Source of the DNA: Rachycentron canadum
Taxonomy: Eukaryota > Chordata > Actinopteri > Carangiformes > Rachycentridae
Length of the DNA: 64,000 nt
Direction of reading: 5' to 3'
Assembly (NCBI GenBank): GCA_038496675.1
Contig: CM076652.1
Location: 10,587,289-10,651,288, forward strand
The notes under the pieces are model-generated. The model saw only the letters and a program-made list of their open reading frames with translations. It did not search any database and had not been told where the DNA came from. A program made the translations under genes and the position numbers. Positions within the stretch are counted from its first letter, which is position 1; each line of letters opens with the position of its first letter. Below are positions 1 to 12,601 of the stretch, piece by piece.

Positions 1-2613
1 GATCAGAGGGAGTGATTTCTCTTCTGAATGTTTCTGCCGAGATGTCAACGCAGATTCTAAATATTCCGCTCTGAATTCCGGCCTGATGTGACTTGAGGTC
101 AGGCCACAGAGCCGAGCGAGAGTGACACTGTCAGAGGAATGTTCTGCCCGAATCCCAAACGGGAACATCGGAGCAAACGTGTATGAAGACATGGAAGGCA
201 GCGATGGAGGAGACAAGAGGAGCGATGGAAAGAACAAATTTTAAAAAATGAAGCCCATGACAATGAGGCCAGTGACAGTGAGATGGAGAAATACTGATAG
301 GGTTAGATAAATAGAAAGATGCTGAGAAAGACAGTCAAAACACGGAGAGAAAGTGGGGCCTAGAAGGGCGGGGCATGGAGACTCAGATCTATTTTTAATG
401 CCTCTGACTGGGGATCAGCAAAAGGAATGTATAATTACAGCCTCATGAATAATGCAAGCAGGCTTCTTTTAATTAGCCACACCAGACCCAATGCAGCAGC
501 CACAGCAGACGGGACAAACACGCGCACATGTGCATACACACCCACACACTCATCTACAGTATATACATTCTTGTACGCACAAATGGGTAAGATGCCCACC
601 GAAAATGCTGTTACCGGTGTTACCGGTGTGCATATGTGAGTCACTCTTGAACATATGTCTGTGCATGCTAAACATGTGCTCACATGCTCCTAAAGGGAGA
701 CGGGAGTCAAATGAAGAGGCGACATGATGAGCTAAGGATTTGTGTCTTGGTGATGACTCTCTGATAGGCTTCTCAGTGAGAAGAGCCCCTAGACACCATT
801 CAAAGTGCAGCGCACTGTCTGCATATCATGTGTTAGATAACCCCCAATATAAAAGAATTAATTATTAAAACACCTGACTGGATAATATTACAAAACCTCA
901 GTGTTACCATAGAGAGACATGCTGGCAGTGGTAATGCCTTCTTTCTGTATTCTTCACACTGATGTGTGCTCACACACATGCATGCAAACACACAAAACAA
1001 AAACAAAAAAAAAAAAAAGACAAGAAAAAAATAATAAAAGAAATCTGGCATGAAGGCCAGTCAAGCAGGCCAATTGTGTGGGCTGGGAAAAAGAGTGGAG
1101 AGTAAATCTGACTCTAAGAAGCAATTAATCAAACCTTTCTCATCTATAATTCAGCTTGAGTTATTTCATTAATTAACTGTTTGGGTTGTCTATACAACAT
1201 TTTCATTACCAAACATGGATCAAGCTGGAACAGACTTCGGTGCGACGAATTCTCATCAGCTTGTCTTAATAATCAGCTTCCTTCCAAATGGAGATTGAAA
1301 TGGACGGTCGAAGCTCAACCAGGAAAAACTCCACTAAACTTTCCCCGCACATCAAGAGAAGGCAGGAAGCTGGATCCAAGTTGGAACGATACATCAAAAT
1401 GCTGGCAGGATGTTATTTGGTTGTTATCTGGAAACTCTGCTTCTCCCATCTTCAGAGCCTTAATTTGTAAGCTAATTTGTGGCTGGCAAAGACAGGCTTG
1501 AGTATGGGAGAGGATATTGGATGTAATTTGATGTCTCACTCCATCTTCGTTTGTTGATTGGACTTTAATTGGCAATGAGGGTGCTGCGTCCCCACTTTTG
1601 GGCAGGCAGGGTAGATGACGGCTTGAGCACATAGACTGAAAATGAATCCCGCTATGATGGTTTAACAGGGAGAGGGAGAAGCACACACGTCACACAGCTG
1701 AGGGAAAACGCATCAAACAAAAATGGCTAAAAGAGAATCCCATGCATCCTTCTTTTATTTTCTAACTTATGCCCCCACAACTAATAAGACCCGGTGTTCA
1801 CTTATACAATTTTTTGACATCCTTATAAATAAGTGAACACAGCAGGAAGAATATTGTCCAAGGTGAGTCCAAACCCCACTATTATGGTCAATATGCACAA
1901 GGTTGTTCCAATGTGTACCCACATGGTGTGGATCTAGGACACAACAATATTCTATAGGGAGTGTATATTTGTGTGTGTGGTTGAGACAGGGGGTCACCTC
2001 CTGGTGTGTGACATTGATACACACACCCACACACACACACACACATTTCCTGATCAAAAGATCAAAAACAATAGCCTGTAGTTTCCTCTCCTGGCTTCTC
2101 TTCCTCCTTCCTATGTCTTTGTACAGCCTTTATTCTCTACTGGCATAAAACAAACACTGCACTGAAGAAAGGTCAAAGTGTCAAAGCTTCACGATTAGTG
2201 TATAGTCCAATACGAACAACACCTCAAGACACAGAAACAATGAAGACAAGACGTGTGCATTTGTGCAGCATAGAATATTTTCCACATTACTATAAAGAAC
2301 AAGAAATATCTTAACCCAACATCCAAGCTGGGAGCCAGAACTGTTATCACGAGCAGACAGTCTAGCACAGGCAGCTCCTGTCCAGCTCTTTGCTATAATT
2401 CTGTTCATTCTAATGGCTGATATAACAGCCACTGACATGATTTGAGCTGTTGCATTAATTCAGTCCTAGATTTGTCCACTTTGTTACTAACACCACTGAC
2501 AACCCACCAGTGAGAGTGAAAGCATTTTGATTTCTTCCATAATTTAGAGGCAGCAACTGGTTGCCAATAGATCAAATCATTAGTATGCCTGCAGACAATA
2601 TGACAATTTTTGC

Positions 2614-2616
<3 letters not shown>

Positions 2617-2680
<64 letters not shown>
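2617..2680. repeat. (AT)32 microsatellite
   Basis: Perfect AT alternation over 64 bp. It is self-complementary and can extrude as a cruciform. Confidence 0.98.
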
Positions 2681-2683
<3 letters not shown>

Positions 2684-3329
2684 AGGACACTTTTCTGATT
2701 AATACTCTGCATCAAGAGGAGTGGGTGAAAACTGGGATTCTGAATCACTGTGTCATCATGCTTTGAGTAAAACTGCAGTACAGTAGTATACAATCTTGAA
2801 AAAGCTCTTGTGTATCTACACATTTACAAACATTTATTTATTTATTTATTTTTTACCATTTTCAGAGTCAGTTCGTGTGCTGAGATGACTCATCTGCTTT
2901 GGAATGTTTTCCTGTTTTCTCTATTTTTATATCTATGCATAATCCATGTTTAATGCACATTCTGCAGCGCATGATAACACATAGTCATTTGCATATTATC
3001 TTACAGGGACACGACTATTTTTTGTTAAGAGACAATTTTCCACCCAGTTACACTCACACTTCAAGGAAATCTAGCTTTTTTCTTTTAAATACAGTTCTAC
3101 CATCTAAGGTAGTATAGTACTGCATAGCAGGCTTCACAAAGTACTCCAACTACACTACACTCGGCATGCCCTTCCATATGCAAACCTACTTATGCAAACC
3201 TTATATATTGGGCACTGGGAGATCCCAGAGGGAGGGGCTGCAGAGAAAGGCGGGAAGGGGGTGGAGACAGTGGGTTGTGTAGAGGAATGACATACAAGGC
3301 AAGTTAAGGGAGGTGTGGTGGTGGGTGGA

Positions 3330-3500
3330 TGCATTGGTAATTACCCTGGCGGCCATTGGTGGAGCTGTTGACATCTCTCTTGAGGAGTCGGATAATTTGA
3401 GCGAGTCTTCTGGCTAAATCAATGCGTCAGCGGCAGCTAGCTCATTACCCAAGCCACTGTTGCATCTCAATGAGGCAACAAGGGAATTTCTATTAGCCAC
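3330..3500. promoter_or_regulatory. Candidate conserved non-coding element or cryptic exon
   Basis: A compact block without simple repeats. It contains the perfect palindrome GGTAATTACC (3336-3345) and further homeodomain-type cores (ATTAGCC near 3493). On the minus strand 3345-3413 also looks like a 69-bp exon: GATTTAG acceptor, GTAATT donor and 22 open codons (RRLAQIIRLLKRDVNSSTNG...). The plus strand is open over the same bases, so coding status is unproven. Confidence 0.3.
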
Positions 3501-6414
3501 TGTAAGCCCGATCTCTCGCTTGCTCTCTCTCTCTCTATCACTCTGTCCCCGTCTTCCCCCTCAAGCTTGACTCCCTCACTCGTCAGTCAATCAGTCACTT
3601 CTCCTCCTCGCTCAGTCTCCCCTGGTTTTTGTTGTTGCCTGATATGCCTCTATTTTCTTCAACACACCCCCCTCGCTCTCTCCATTTTTCCCAGGGGACC
3701 TAAGGAGGGATGGCTCTGCTGTTGCATCATGCGTTCCAACCATAACAACAGCAGTTTTTGTATGCGTGTGTTTATGTGTGTCTGCATGCATATAAGAAAG
3801 CATTTTTTAGAAAATATCCAATTCCACAAGACGAGAGACAAAAAGAAAGTCTTACTGAGCGCCAAAGACAGCAAAGTTTTGACCCTGCGCGAACACTCTT
3901 CAGCTCGTCTATATTTATCACGAGTGATTCTCTATGTGTCTGTGTGGGTGGGTGGGTGTGTGTGTACATGAGCAGTGCACATGTGGGTTCCAGTGAGCAA
4001 CATCCCACTGCTGAATGGAAATGAAAGTGGATCTGGAGAAAAGCCAAGGCCCAGATTGCCTGCTTTCTCAGAGACAGGGCTCACGTCACAGGGCTTGGAA
4101 TATTGCCTTGTACAAAAAGTGCAGCTACACACAGACTGGACACACACACAGACACAGACACACAGAGAAGTGCTAAGAGAATGTACACAAAGCAAATCAC
4201 CAAGGGCACTTCACCAAGAGTCCATTTCACCTGGCCTTTTTACTGAACAAAGACTGATCTAGGAGTGAGATGTCTGACAAAGCTGAGAGAAAACTCTGCC
4301 TGAACAGCTAAAAGAGATAAAATGAAAAAAAATGGACAAAGAAAGGGAGTCTAAAAAGTATGGTGACTGAAGAAAGAACAGCAAATTTTATTAGAAAAGT
4401 AAATTGAATAGACAGAGGGAAAGTCAGACAAAGAAGAGAGAGCGGGAGAGACGACAGAGTGCCAGGTCTATGTATTCCACCACCGGGGAGACTGAGAGCA
4501 GAGAGACATCTGTTCAACACGACTTCAGGGGGCTTTTACTCTGATGTCAGCCTGTCACCACATGCAGGACTGCAGGAGAAGATACACGCAGAGAGCCTGA
4601 GTACACATGCCACACACATACTCACACACACACACCCTATAGCATGCGCTGTCTTTCTTCCTTTCCCTGTCTCCATCTCCCGCTTTCCCCCAGCAAAATC
4701 CACCTTTAAAAAGACACAGGTAGCAGGACTATGAGGCTCGCTTCATCCTCTCTGCTTCTCACTTGATCTTTAAAAATGTGTTTGTAAACCTGAGCCTGAT
4801 AAGCACCATGTACATTTTTGTTCAATGACTGGACAACACTACTAATCCATTGATCATTGAGAGATCTTTTTATCACTTTGTATACTGATCACACAGTGCA
4901 GTGCTGAAACCATTAGCTATAGCAATACTTTTGATAACTGGTTAATTATTTAAGATATTTATGAAGCAAAGATCTAAAAAAAAAAAAAAAAAAAATGCTG
5001 GTTCCAGGCTAAAATGTGAGGATATTTAATTTGTCCCCGTTTATGTCTATTTATTTCAAAATGTCAACTTTTTCCCAATATTTTACAAACTTCTCAATCG
5101 GCAAAATGATCATCAAATTATTAAATAATTCTTCCCTGCAGACCCAATCCAAAATAACATTACCATGCAGGTAAGGTTATGGATATTAATCAATGTTAAG
5201 CTTGGCATGGTATTACATAAAAGCTCATATTAACCAAGCCAGAACAGGGCAGCTAATTTTCTTAATACTGGTGTCATTTTGCTATCTATAGCCAAATTTG
5301 GACACCCGCTATAAACATTGTAAAAAATTTGCCTTTTTTTCAAGCAAAGCATTTTAATCAATAAACTTTGTATTGTCTTCGTTAGTTTCTTGGCGTTCTC
5401 AAAATGTCACCGGCCTGACCGCAGCCCCAAGCCGACTGCAGCAGCAGTGAACTTTTAGAGACCTCTGGTGTTGTCTTGTTCGTTTCGAAGGCCATCAGCG
5501 GGGAAAATACTGCAGCCATTAAAATGATAATGATACAGTCAGAGCAACTGACGACGTATTGATCAGCACGGCACCTCCCCCATTTGTGGCGCTCCACATG
5601 GCCATCTGACGAGTGGGACTGCAAGTGTGCATTTGCCTCTCTGTGCTTGTACGCACAGTGTGTGTCTACGTGTGTGTTTGTCCGTGTTATCAATAATACA
5701 AGCACTCTTTACCGCTGGACATAAGGACACAATAATCGCTCAAAGCACAATTGCAGAGTCAATTTGTACCATTAAGTGATCAAACAACACACATAGACAG
5801 CATCAACGCCCACTGTCAGTGCAGAGAGTGCTGAAGCATTAGTCATGTTTACAGGGCTGCTGATGGCTTTTATATATCAAGTTAATGCTCATGAAGCGAT
5901 CACAGGAGCCTTGGAGACATGGGAGGTATCCCTGACATGCTTATTACATGTTGTACATCACTGGACTGGGATGTGTGTCCTGGCATAACAGCTATGAATG
6001 AGTCTGTCACAATGGCGTGATGCATGTTGCACTTCTGTGATGGATGTGTGTGAGGCGGTTTCGACATGCTACATAACACGACAATCAAGGACAGAAACAC
6101 GAACTCAACTTGAGACCCTTCAGACATCTCTTCAGTTATCCTTCAGTGGCAAGTGCCGCTTGGTTTACTCTTATCATCGGAAAAACTCCAGTTCAAGTAA
6201 ACCAATTTTTGCATTCCTGCGCTCGTCCTTCATGAGCCCATCCCATTTTGAAGAGATGCAATCTCCATGCATGTCTGAGCAGCAACCACCAATCAAGATG
6301 TCAGGAGAGCTGATGGACAATCCTCTCAGCCACTGATGACAGTTGGAGAGGCTTGAGAGGGGCGGGTTAAGTTCATATCAAAGGCACTGCTAGTGGCTGG
6401 CTGGGTCAGCAGGG

Positions 6415-6439
6415 GTTGCTATGGCGTTGCTATGGAGAC
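6415..6439. promoter_or_regulatory. Tandem RFX/X-box-like motif
   Basis: GTTGCTATGG (6415-6424) is followed one base later by GTTGCTATGGAGAC (6426-6439). Both resemble the RFX-factor X-box (GTTGCCATGGCAAC-type). This is sequence similarity only. Confidence 0.4.
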
Positions 6440-6572
6440 AAGGAGGAGGGAGAAGTGGTTTATGATGGACGCTAATGGGTGGTCAACACCCGAGGTTAAA
6501 GAAAAAGGCGAGAATTGTGTTTACTTACTATGTGCTATAGAATTTGCAAACATGACATATCAGTTCTTATAT

Positions 6573-6584
6573 ATGTGTGTGTGT

Positions 6585-6639
<55 letters not shown>

Positions 6640-6641
6640 TG
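6573..6641. repeat. (TG)n microsatellite
   Basis: TG/GT run of about 69 bp with one interruption (GTAT near 6589). It lies 100 bp from an opposite-orientation CA tract. Confidence 0.97.
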
Positions 6642-6741
6642 TCTGTGTCTGGCCTGTGCACTGCTGCAGTAAAGGGAAATCCACACACTAGTCAGAGCTT
6701 AACATTCATCTGCTGTATGTGGGAGAGTTCAGGTCAAACAC

Positions 6742-6794
6742 AGACACGTGCACACACACACACGCACAAACGCATGCACGCACGCACGCACGCA

Positions 6795-6836
<42 letters not shown>

Positions 6837-6864
6837 CACATGCACAAGACACACATGCACAAGA
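6742..6864. repeat. (CA)n/(CACG)n compound microsatellite
   Basis: CA repeats mixed with CGCA units (6775-6797) and a long CA core (6798-6829), ending in two copies of a CATGCACAAGACACA unit. It is inverted relative to the TG tract at 6573-6641. Confidence 0.95.
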
Positions 6865-8115
6865 CACACTCAGCCCAGAGCTGATGACGCAAATAGCCTT
6901 GTAACTCTGGCTTGGTGCAAAGCACAAGTGCAGATAAGGAGGGACAGGAAGAAAAGAGGGATGGAGATCTGAGAAAATAGAGGAAACGGGAATAGAGATT
7001 ATTGTCTGAGTCGTTCTACAAGAGGAATACAATCTGTCCCACAAGCATATACACATACAAAGGCAACCCATACCATCATGGAAAGTGAGATGACCACTAA
7101 TCTGCATGATCATGTCATCTGTGAACCTAAAAAGTGCTGAGAGAGAAAGGCCAGATGAGTATGAGACTGACAGAGAGAAGGTACAGGAGTGTTTAGAGGA
7201 GATGGGGTCTTGTGCACCATTACCAGCTCCAGCCATCTGGGGGCTCCCTTTCACCTGCACTTTTGCCTCACCTCCCCCCTCCACTCTGTTTTCTCTTCCT
7301 TTTTTTTCCCCATTCACACATCCTCTGACTCTCCTCCCAGCTCTGCCAGAGGGATCCTTTACATTTGCCATGTAACTTTGTATTTGGTGCCTTTCAACTA
7401 CTCTCTTTATCCTGTTGTTGTTTTTTCCTCTCTCTCTGCCCACACTTTCAATCTAAGCCCGATTCTGTCTTTCTTTCTTTATGATGAGTCTCCTTTTGAA
7501 GGCACCACAATCCTGTCTAGTCACTATGATTTTACACCCAGACACACAGAAACAAAGACTAGCCAATAGAACTAGACAGTTAGAAAGGAAGGGGATAAGA
7601 GATTAGAGGCGCAGAAATAAGCAGAAAGAGGAAGACTGTGATTAAAAAAAAAAAAAAAAGAAAAAGAAAAATAAATGAGATAGAAAATAGGAACAATGTT
7701 TTTCTGGTTGTCAAGGATAAGTAATCTACCGAAAAATAATAAATATAGACATCAGATACAAAAAACACACGTGTTTCAAAAACCAACTGATCTCCACAGT
7801 CACAAGGATGCTGACACTCTTGAGAGGACAGCGCTGTTGTTGCTAGGAGAAGAGCAAGTTGGAAGGAGGGAAATGAGGAGGGGGGAGGGGGGTGAAGAGA
7901 AAGGGAGGAGAATTGAAGGGCTGACGGCGAGGCAGTTGGACAGAGCAAGCAAGGGAGATGGAGGTGAGAAGAAATGTGGTACATGGATGGTGCCCCTGTC
8001 GATTAGAGGACAGCAGCAGAGTGGGAATGCCACTAACCACCCACCCCACCCCCCTTCTGTAATGTCAGTGATTTCACATACCATCACCTCACCGCAGAGC
8101 CCCGCTGCACTCCAT

Positions 8116-8137
8116 CACACACACGCGCGCACACATG

Positions 8138-8205
<68 letters not shown>
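8116..8205. repeat. (CA)n microsatellite with CGCG interruptions
   Basis: A 90-bp alternating purine-pyrimidine tract with two CGCGCGC blocks, prone to Z-DNA. Confidence 0.97.
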
Positions 8206-8206
<1 letters not shown>

Positions 8207-8510
8207 CTAAGACAGCTATAGCCTTAACCAATGAAGAGGAACAATGGAGAAACAGCGAGAGAAGAATATCAGAGAAGAGGAGAGCAGGGTAACAAAAGTG
8301 ATTGGAGAAGCAGTGTATGATGAGAATGAGAATAATGTACTTAAAGAAGAAAAGAGAGTAATAAAAGAGAAGCTAATGAGAGTCATTGGATACGAAAGAG
8401 AGAAGTGCAAAAAAGTATGATAATGTACAGTATACTGAAATAGGGTCCAAGCGGCACAGTTGTATCAATACTTTTCCCCACCAGAGCCCTGCCTATCAAT
8501 AGACCATCTA

Positions 8511-8524
8511 AGTACCATGGCAAC
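8511..8524. promoter_or_regulatory. X-box-like motif in a low-repeat block
   Basis: AGTACCATGGCAAC has a perfect right half of the RFX X-box. It lies in a 240-bp stretch (8450-8690) without simple repeats and with CTGATGAATTAAAA-type homeodomain sites, the texture of a conserved regulatory element. Confidence 0.3.
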
Positions 8525-9583
8525 GATACTAGACGCCCTGTTGGGAGCCCTCTGACAAGCTGATGAACAGCACCTCATCATTAAAAAGGAGCTGATGAAT
8601 TAAAACCTCACTGCTCAAAAGCCAGTTCAAGAAATGTTATGGCACCCAATTTCCTTTTCAGACTCTTTGAAATAAAGTGCTACCTGAGTGAAAAATGTAA
8701 TGAAATGTTTTCAGAAGTCATTATTAATGCAACTTGTTACTATTTCACGCCAACCCTGTGAGGCAGAGGGCTGTGTGTGTGTGTAACACCAGGTAAACCG
8801 GCAGCTTCCCACATTAATTTAAGATAATTCTTTTGAATTGGAAGCGATTGTTACAACTTTTCATTCAAACCCTTATTTTCCTCTTTTACATAGTCACAAG
8901 TAAGATTTCATGTAAAGTATATAAATCTATTCCAAATATACAGAATCGCCTGATCAGACCTTGTTGTGCCAGCTTTTACATTTTGAAAAGAAAAAATCTG
9001 ACAAATGAATAAATGAATCATTTTCTTTACATTAACTGCAAGTCTGACTCATTTGACACTTTTGTGAGCAGAATTGTAAGGTGGTGATCTGACATGTCTG
9101 CTATGGGTTTCTCATTGCCTCTGTCCTTGGGTAGAAAAAATATGCACAAGTCACCTCAACTCTGCAACCAAAGGAGTATTGTCTATACTGTGCCTTTGCT
9201 GCGTTTCAAAAATCTAGTCATTGCGCTGCTGAAAGACTAGGAGGTAATTCATTTACGGCTGGTGTGTCTTACCTGGTGAACAAGACATTGAAGTAGTGTT
9301 GTGGTTCCATTCAGCCGGTCGAGGCAGGGAAGAGAGAAAAGAGAGTAAAAGAACCAAGGTTAGTGACAAGGTACTGTGAGGTAAACGGAGCAAAAAAGTT
9401 TCAACTCACACATTCCACCATCCTCAATTCATCAAATCACAAATGACAACAAGTGATTAGGAAAGCATACATGTCAGGCTCAGAAAGTGAGTAAAGTGGG
9501 TTAGGCTGGATTTACACTGTATTACGTTTGTGACAATCACTGGACTTCGCTCTCAGCAGAGCCCTCATCCCCTCTCAACATGC

Positions 9584-9587
<4 letters not shown>

Positions 9588-9620
<33 letters not shown>
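9588..9620. repeat. (CT)n microsatellite
   Basis: CT dinucleotide run with one TTT interruption near its end. Confidence 0.95.
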
Positions 9621-9624
<4 letters not shown>

Positions 9625-10734
9625 CGATCACAGCTCTGACAGTCCCTCATCCCCTACAAAGCACCCCTCCTCTAAACACACTCACATAAACATGCACGCA
9701 TGCACACTCTCCAACTGACTTCCAAAATAAAACCCGGCTGTTTACCAAGCCAGAGAATCCCGAACGGAATCACATTTTGCCTTTCAAAGGGTGTTTGAAG
9801 TTCCCGCACAGATGTTGCTGTCTTCCTTTTTTTATTTTTATTTCATGTAAGAGATTCTCCCCTTGCTCTTTCCCCCACCTCGCTCGAGCACAGTGTGACA
9901 CCCTTTCACTTTCCCCTCAACCTTCCCCCATCCCTCCATCTCTGTCCCCATGATCACAGGAAGAAAGTTTTATCCAGCGCACAAGCATCTTTTGAAAAGT
10001 TGTCGAGGTAGTCTCAGTAGAGGAGAGAGGAAAGGGAATCAGATGTTGAACCTGAAAGGCAGATGTTTAGTTAGCATGCTAACCTCTGCATGTGTGCGCA
10101 CACACATACACACACAGGCTCGCCATACGATCAAACCAAGATTTTCACAGGATTATGACAAGTGAAAAATAAATAAGTCTCCTTTCCAGACAAGTACCAC
10201 TGTAAATGTAAACATGAGTCTCTCTTACAATCCTTCCCTGAGTTTTGGCCATCAGTTAGGATGACATCGCACTCATTGAAGAAACTCAGCTAACAGCTAC
10301 TTTTAGATCATGTAAATAACTTAATACGAAGGTAAAAACCAAAATTATGCTCTCAATGCAATGAAACTGTGTGAATGTACAACTACGGCACGCCCAGTAT
10401 AATACAGATTTACACCAGGAAGTTCATCTGCAAACTAATATGAATGTTTACAACAGACACTTTTAAGTTGTTTTACTGTTCAGTTAGGCTGCAACACTTT
10501 CAGATGTACTTAGATCTTATTGTACTTCTAAAACCTTTTTTTTTTTTTTTTTTATTGCGGACATAAATCATGGCTAAAACTGCAAAAATAAGATCTAAGT
10601 GTGTACTAAAAATAATTTAAAGCTACTTATATGGCACTTATCAAAGCGCTGCAGTAAATATTTAAGTTAAAATTGTTAAAGAATAACAACAAACTGGGGG
10701 GAAAATCAATAAAATGTCAGGTCTTGAAATAAAT

Positions 10735-11085
10735 TTTACAAGGGGGGCTGTTCCATAGCTCAGAGGCAGGACACAAAACTTCACCACTTCACTTGAACTT
10801 TGATCCAATAATAACCCTTATTCTGAAGGCCTGAGAGGCCTGTTGGATTTCTATTATGTGGAATAGACAACTCACTGATCAATTTTGGAGACAAATTGTG
10901 CAACGCTTTAAAAATAATGAGATGGATTTTTGAATTTGTTGTTCCCTGCTAATATACGGAGCCTTATACCTAATAATCATGCAGCAGTATTTTGAACTAC
11001 AGTTTTAATCACTCGACAGCTTATGCAATGATCTGGAATTATCCTATAAAGAAGAGGCCAGCCAGGTCCACCTTAAACAACAATC
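10735..11085. mobile_element. Degenerate teleost interspersed repeat
   Basis: Phrases such as CTGAAGGCCTGAGAGGCCT, GCTTTAAAAATAATGAGATGG, ACGGAGCC and GCAGCAGTATTTTGAACTACA, in this order, resemble a dispersed repeat common in fish genomes (consensus wording like 'GCAGCTGCATTCTGAACCAG'). This is recalled resemblance, not a search. Family, probably a non-LTR-type derivative, and exact ends are uncertain. No open frame remains. Confidence 0.45.
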
Positions 11086-12002
11086 TCAAGTAGTAGACAT
11101 TTCCCTTTCCTATTAAACCTATTTCACGTGAGAAAGACTGGCTTGAAAGCCAGACTGCAGGGCAGTGAGAGTGATTGTGTCAGAAGGTTTACGGCCTAAA
11201 CACCTATCAGCCTCAAGAGCTGTCACGCTCAGGACCGTGGTACAACGTCTGTCCACTCATAGGTTAACAGTGTTGTGTCACACCATTAAATTCAATTGGT
11301 TTTTTACGACCTTTCCTATCTGTCCCCAAGGGCAGGCTGGAGAAGTGCTCTGAGAGATACCAGAAGAAACACAAGGGAGATGAGAGAGATGAGGCCCAGA
11401 AAGGTGAGAGGGGGGCGGGGGGGTGGAAGGAAGGTGATTACCAAAAAGATGAGTGGAAGAAAGAGAATGAAAAGAGTGGGAGAACATTAAAAAAAAGGCT
11501 TCCTGGCAGAGAGAATAGAGAATCATTCATTCTCCCCAACAAGAACGATATGTGTTATGATTCTGACTGAGTAAAATGAGGCCAGCTTTGATTATGCCTC
11601 TCTCCTCTATTAAAATGGAGCTCTGCATCGCACACATATAATATTCTGTGGAGCAATGCAGGAACGTGGGCTGCTGTACAGCGCAGAGAAGAACAAAGGC
11701 TGTGGTTGAAAGCTTCCTACAGGAGCTAATTGCTATATTAGTGGTCCTGGCCAGGGGAAGAAGAGGGGAACAACACCACTACTAATTAAAAGAAGGGGGC
11801 ATTCCCCCGATTGAACAACAGGAGAGAAAAGAAGAAGAAAGAGACAGAACAGAACAGAAGAAAACAAAAGAGGCACACGCTAGGGTGGAAGCAATGGACT
11901 GACAAGACACATAGAGACACAGTGGAGCAGTGGGAGGAACGTTAGCAGTGTCTGTGTACTGCATCCAAGTTCACAGTCCTTGAGTGTGCATACATGCAGG
12001 AT

Positions 12003-12034
12003 TGTGTGTGTGTGTGTGTGTGTGTGCGTGTGTT
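12003..12034. repeat. (TG)n microsatellite
   Basis: TG run of about 32 bp with one CG interruption. Confidence 0.95.
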
Positions 12035-12535
12035 AGAGCATAATCTAAATGAGTCTTGTATCTTTAGAGATTAATCCAACCCTGGCTTCAGACGTCACAC
12101 TCTAATCCATCAGGGTAAAACAAGCAGCGCTCTCCAACTGGTTCCTGACCACTAATTTCGGATCTGATGACAGTGTATACAGCTCATCTGTGAGAACATG
12201 ATGAAGCATAAGTCATAGGCAGTCATGAATTAAAGTAGAATTAAGCAGCTTGGCTTGCTGCTTATTAAAATATTATTGTAGTAAAGAATTGATTTTGAAA
12301 CAATAATTATAACTCCTAATTATTACATTATTACACTATTTACTTAATCATCTAAGTTTAGTCTTAAAACAACGAATACAGATGGGTGAACAGTTCAGAT
12401 TTTAACTGTGATGAAGTCAGAGTTGTTCAAACCTGGGTTGAACATAGATCAGAAACTGCCCGGCTTTGGTGACCAGGCATCTTTATTATTCTCTTTTTTT
12501 TGACAGATAGAAAAATATATAAGGCATACAAGTGG

Positions 12536-12538
<3 letters not shown>

Positions 12539-12600
<62 letters not shown>
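12539..12600. repeat. (TG)31 microsatellite
   Basis: Perfect TG run of about 62 bp. Antisense frames here translate as His-Thr repeats and are not genes. Confidence 0.98.

Positions 12601-12601
<1 letters not shown>

Larger units (their letters stand above)
1..6340. other. Gene-free DNA, left edge
   Basis: No supported gene. It holds short CA tracts (about 2020-2045), a (TA)32 tract (2617-2680), poly-A (4977-4995) and pyrimidine-rich spacer near 3515-3560. Two low-repeat blocks, 1180-1600 and 3330-3500, carry TAAT-type sites and read like candidate regulatory elements. Open frames here are short and lack gene structure. Confidence 0.6.
6900..12535. other. Gene-free DNA with microsatellites
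   Basis: No supported gene. It contains a CA tract (8116-8205), CT tract (9588-9620), a poly-T (10536-10553), a TG tract (12003-12034), a degenerate interspersed repeat near 10735-11085, and low-repeat blocks at 8450-8690 and 11570-11770 with TAAT-type sites. A minus-strand splice-donor-like sequence (GTAAGAC, 9266-9272) after a short ATG frame (9273-9310) is noted but unsupported. Confidence 0.6.

Noticed and set aside
6742..6864. CRISPR-like array
   Set aside because: Repeated units are simple CA/CACG microsatellite units without unique spacers, in a vertebrate genome.
6706..7443. 245-codon minus-strand open frame
   Set aside because: It runs antisense through the CA/CACG microsatellite, giving Cys-Val/Ala-Arg repeats, and shows no family resemblance elsewhere.
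7696..8292. 198-codon plus-strand open frame
   Set aside because: The C-terminal part is the CA tract (His-Thr repeats). The rest is Arg/Glu/Gly-rich low-complexity from purine-rich DNA.
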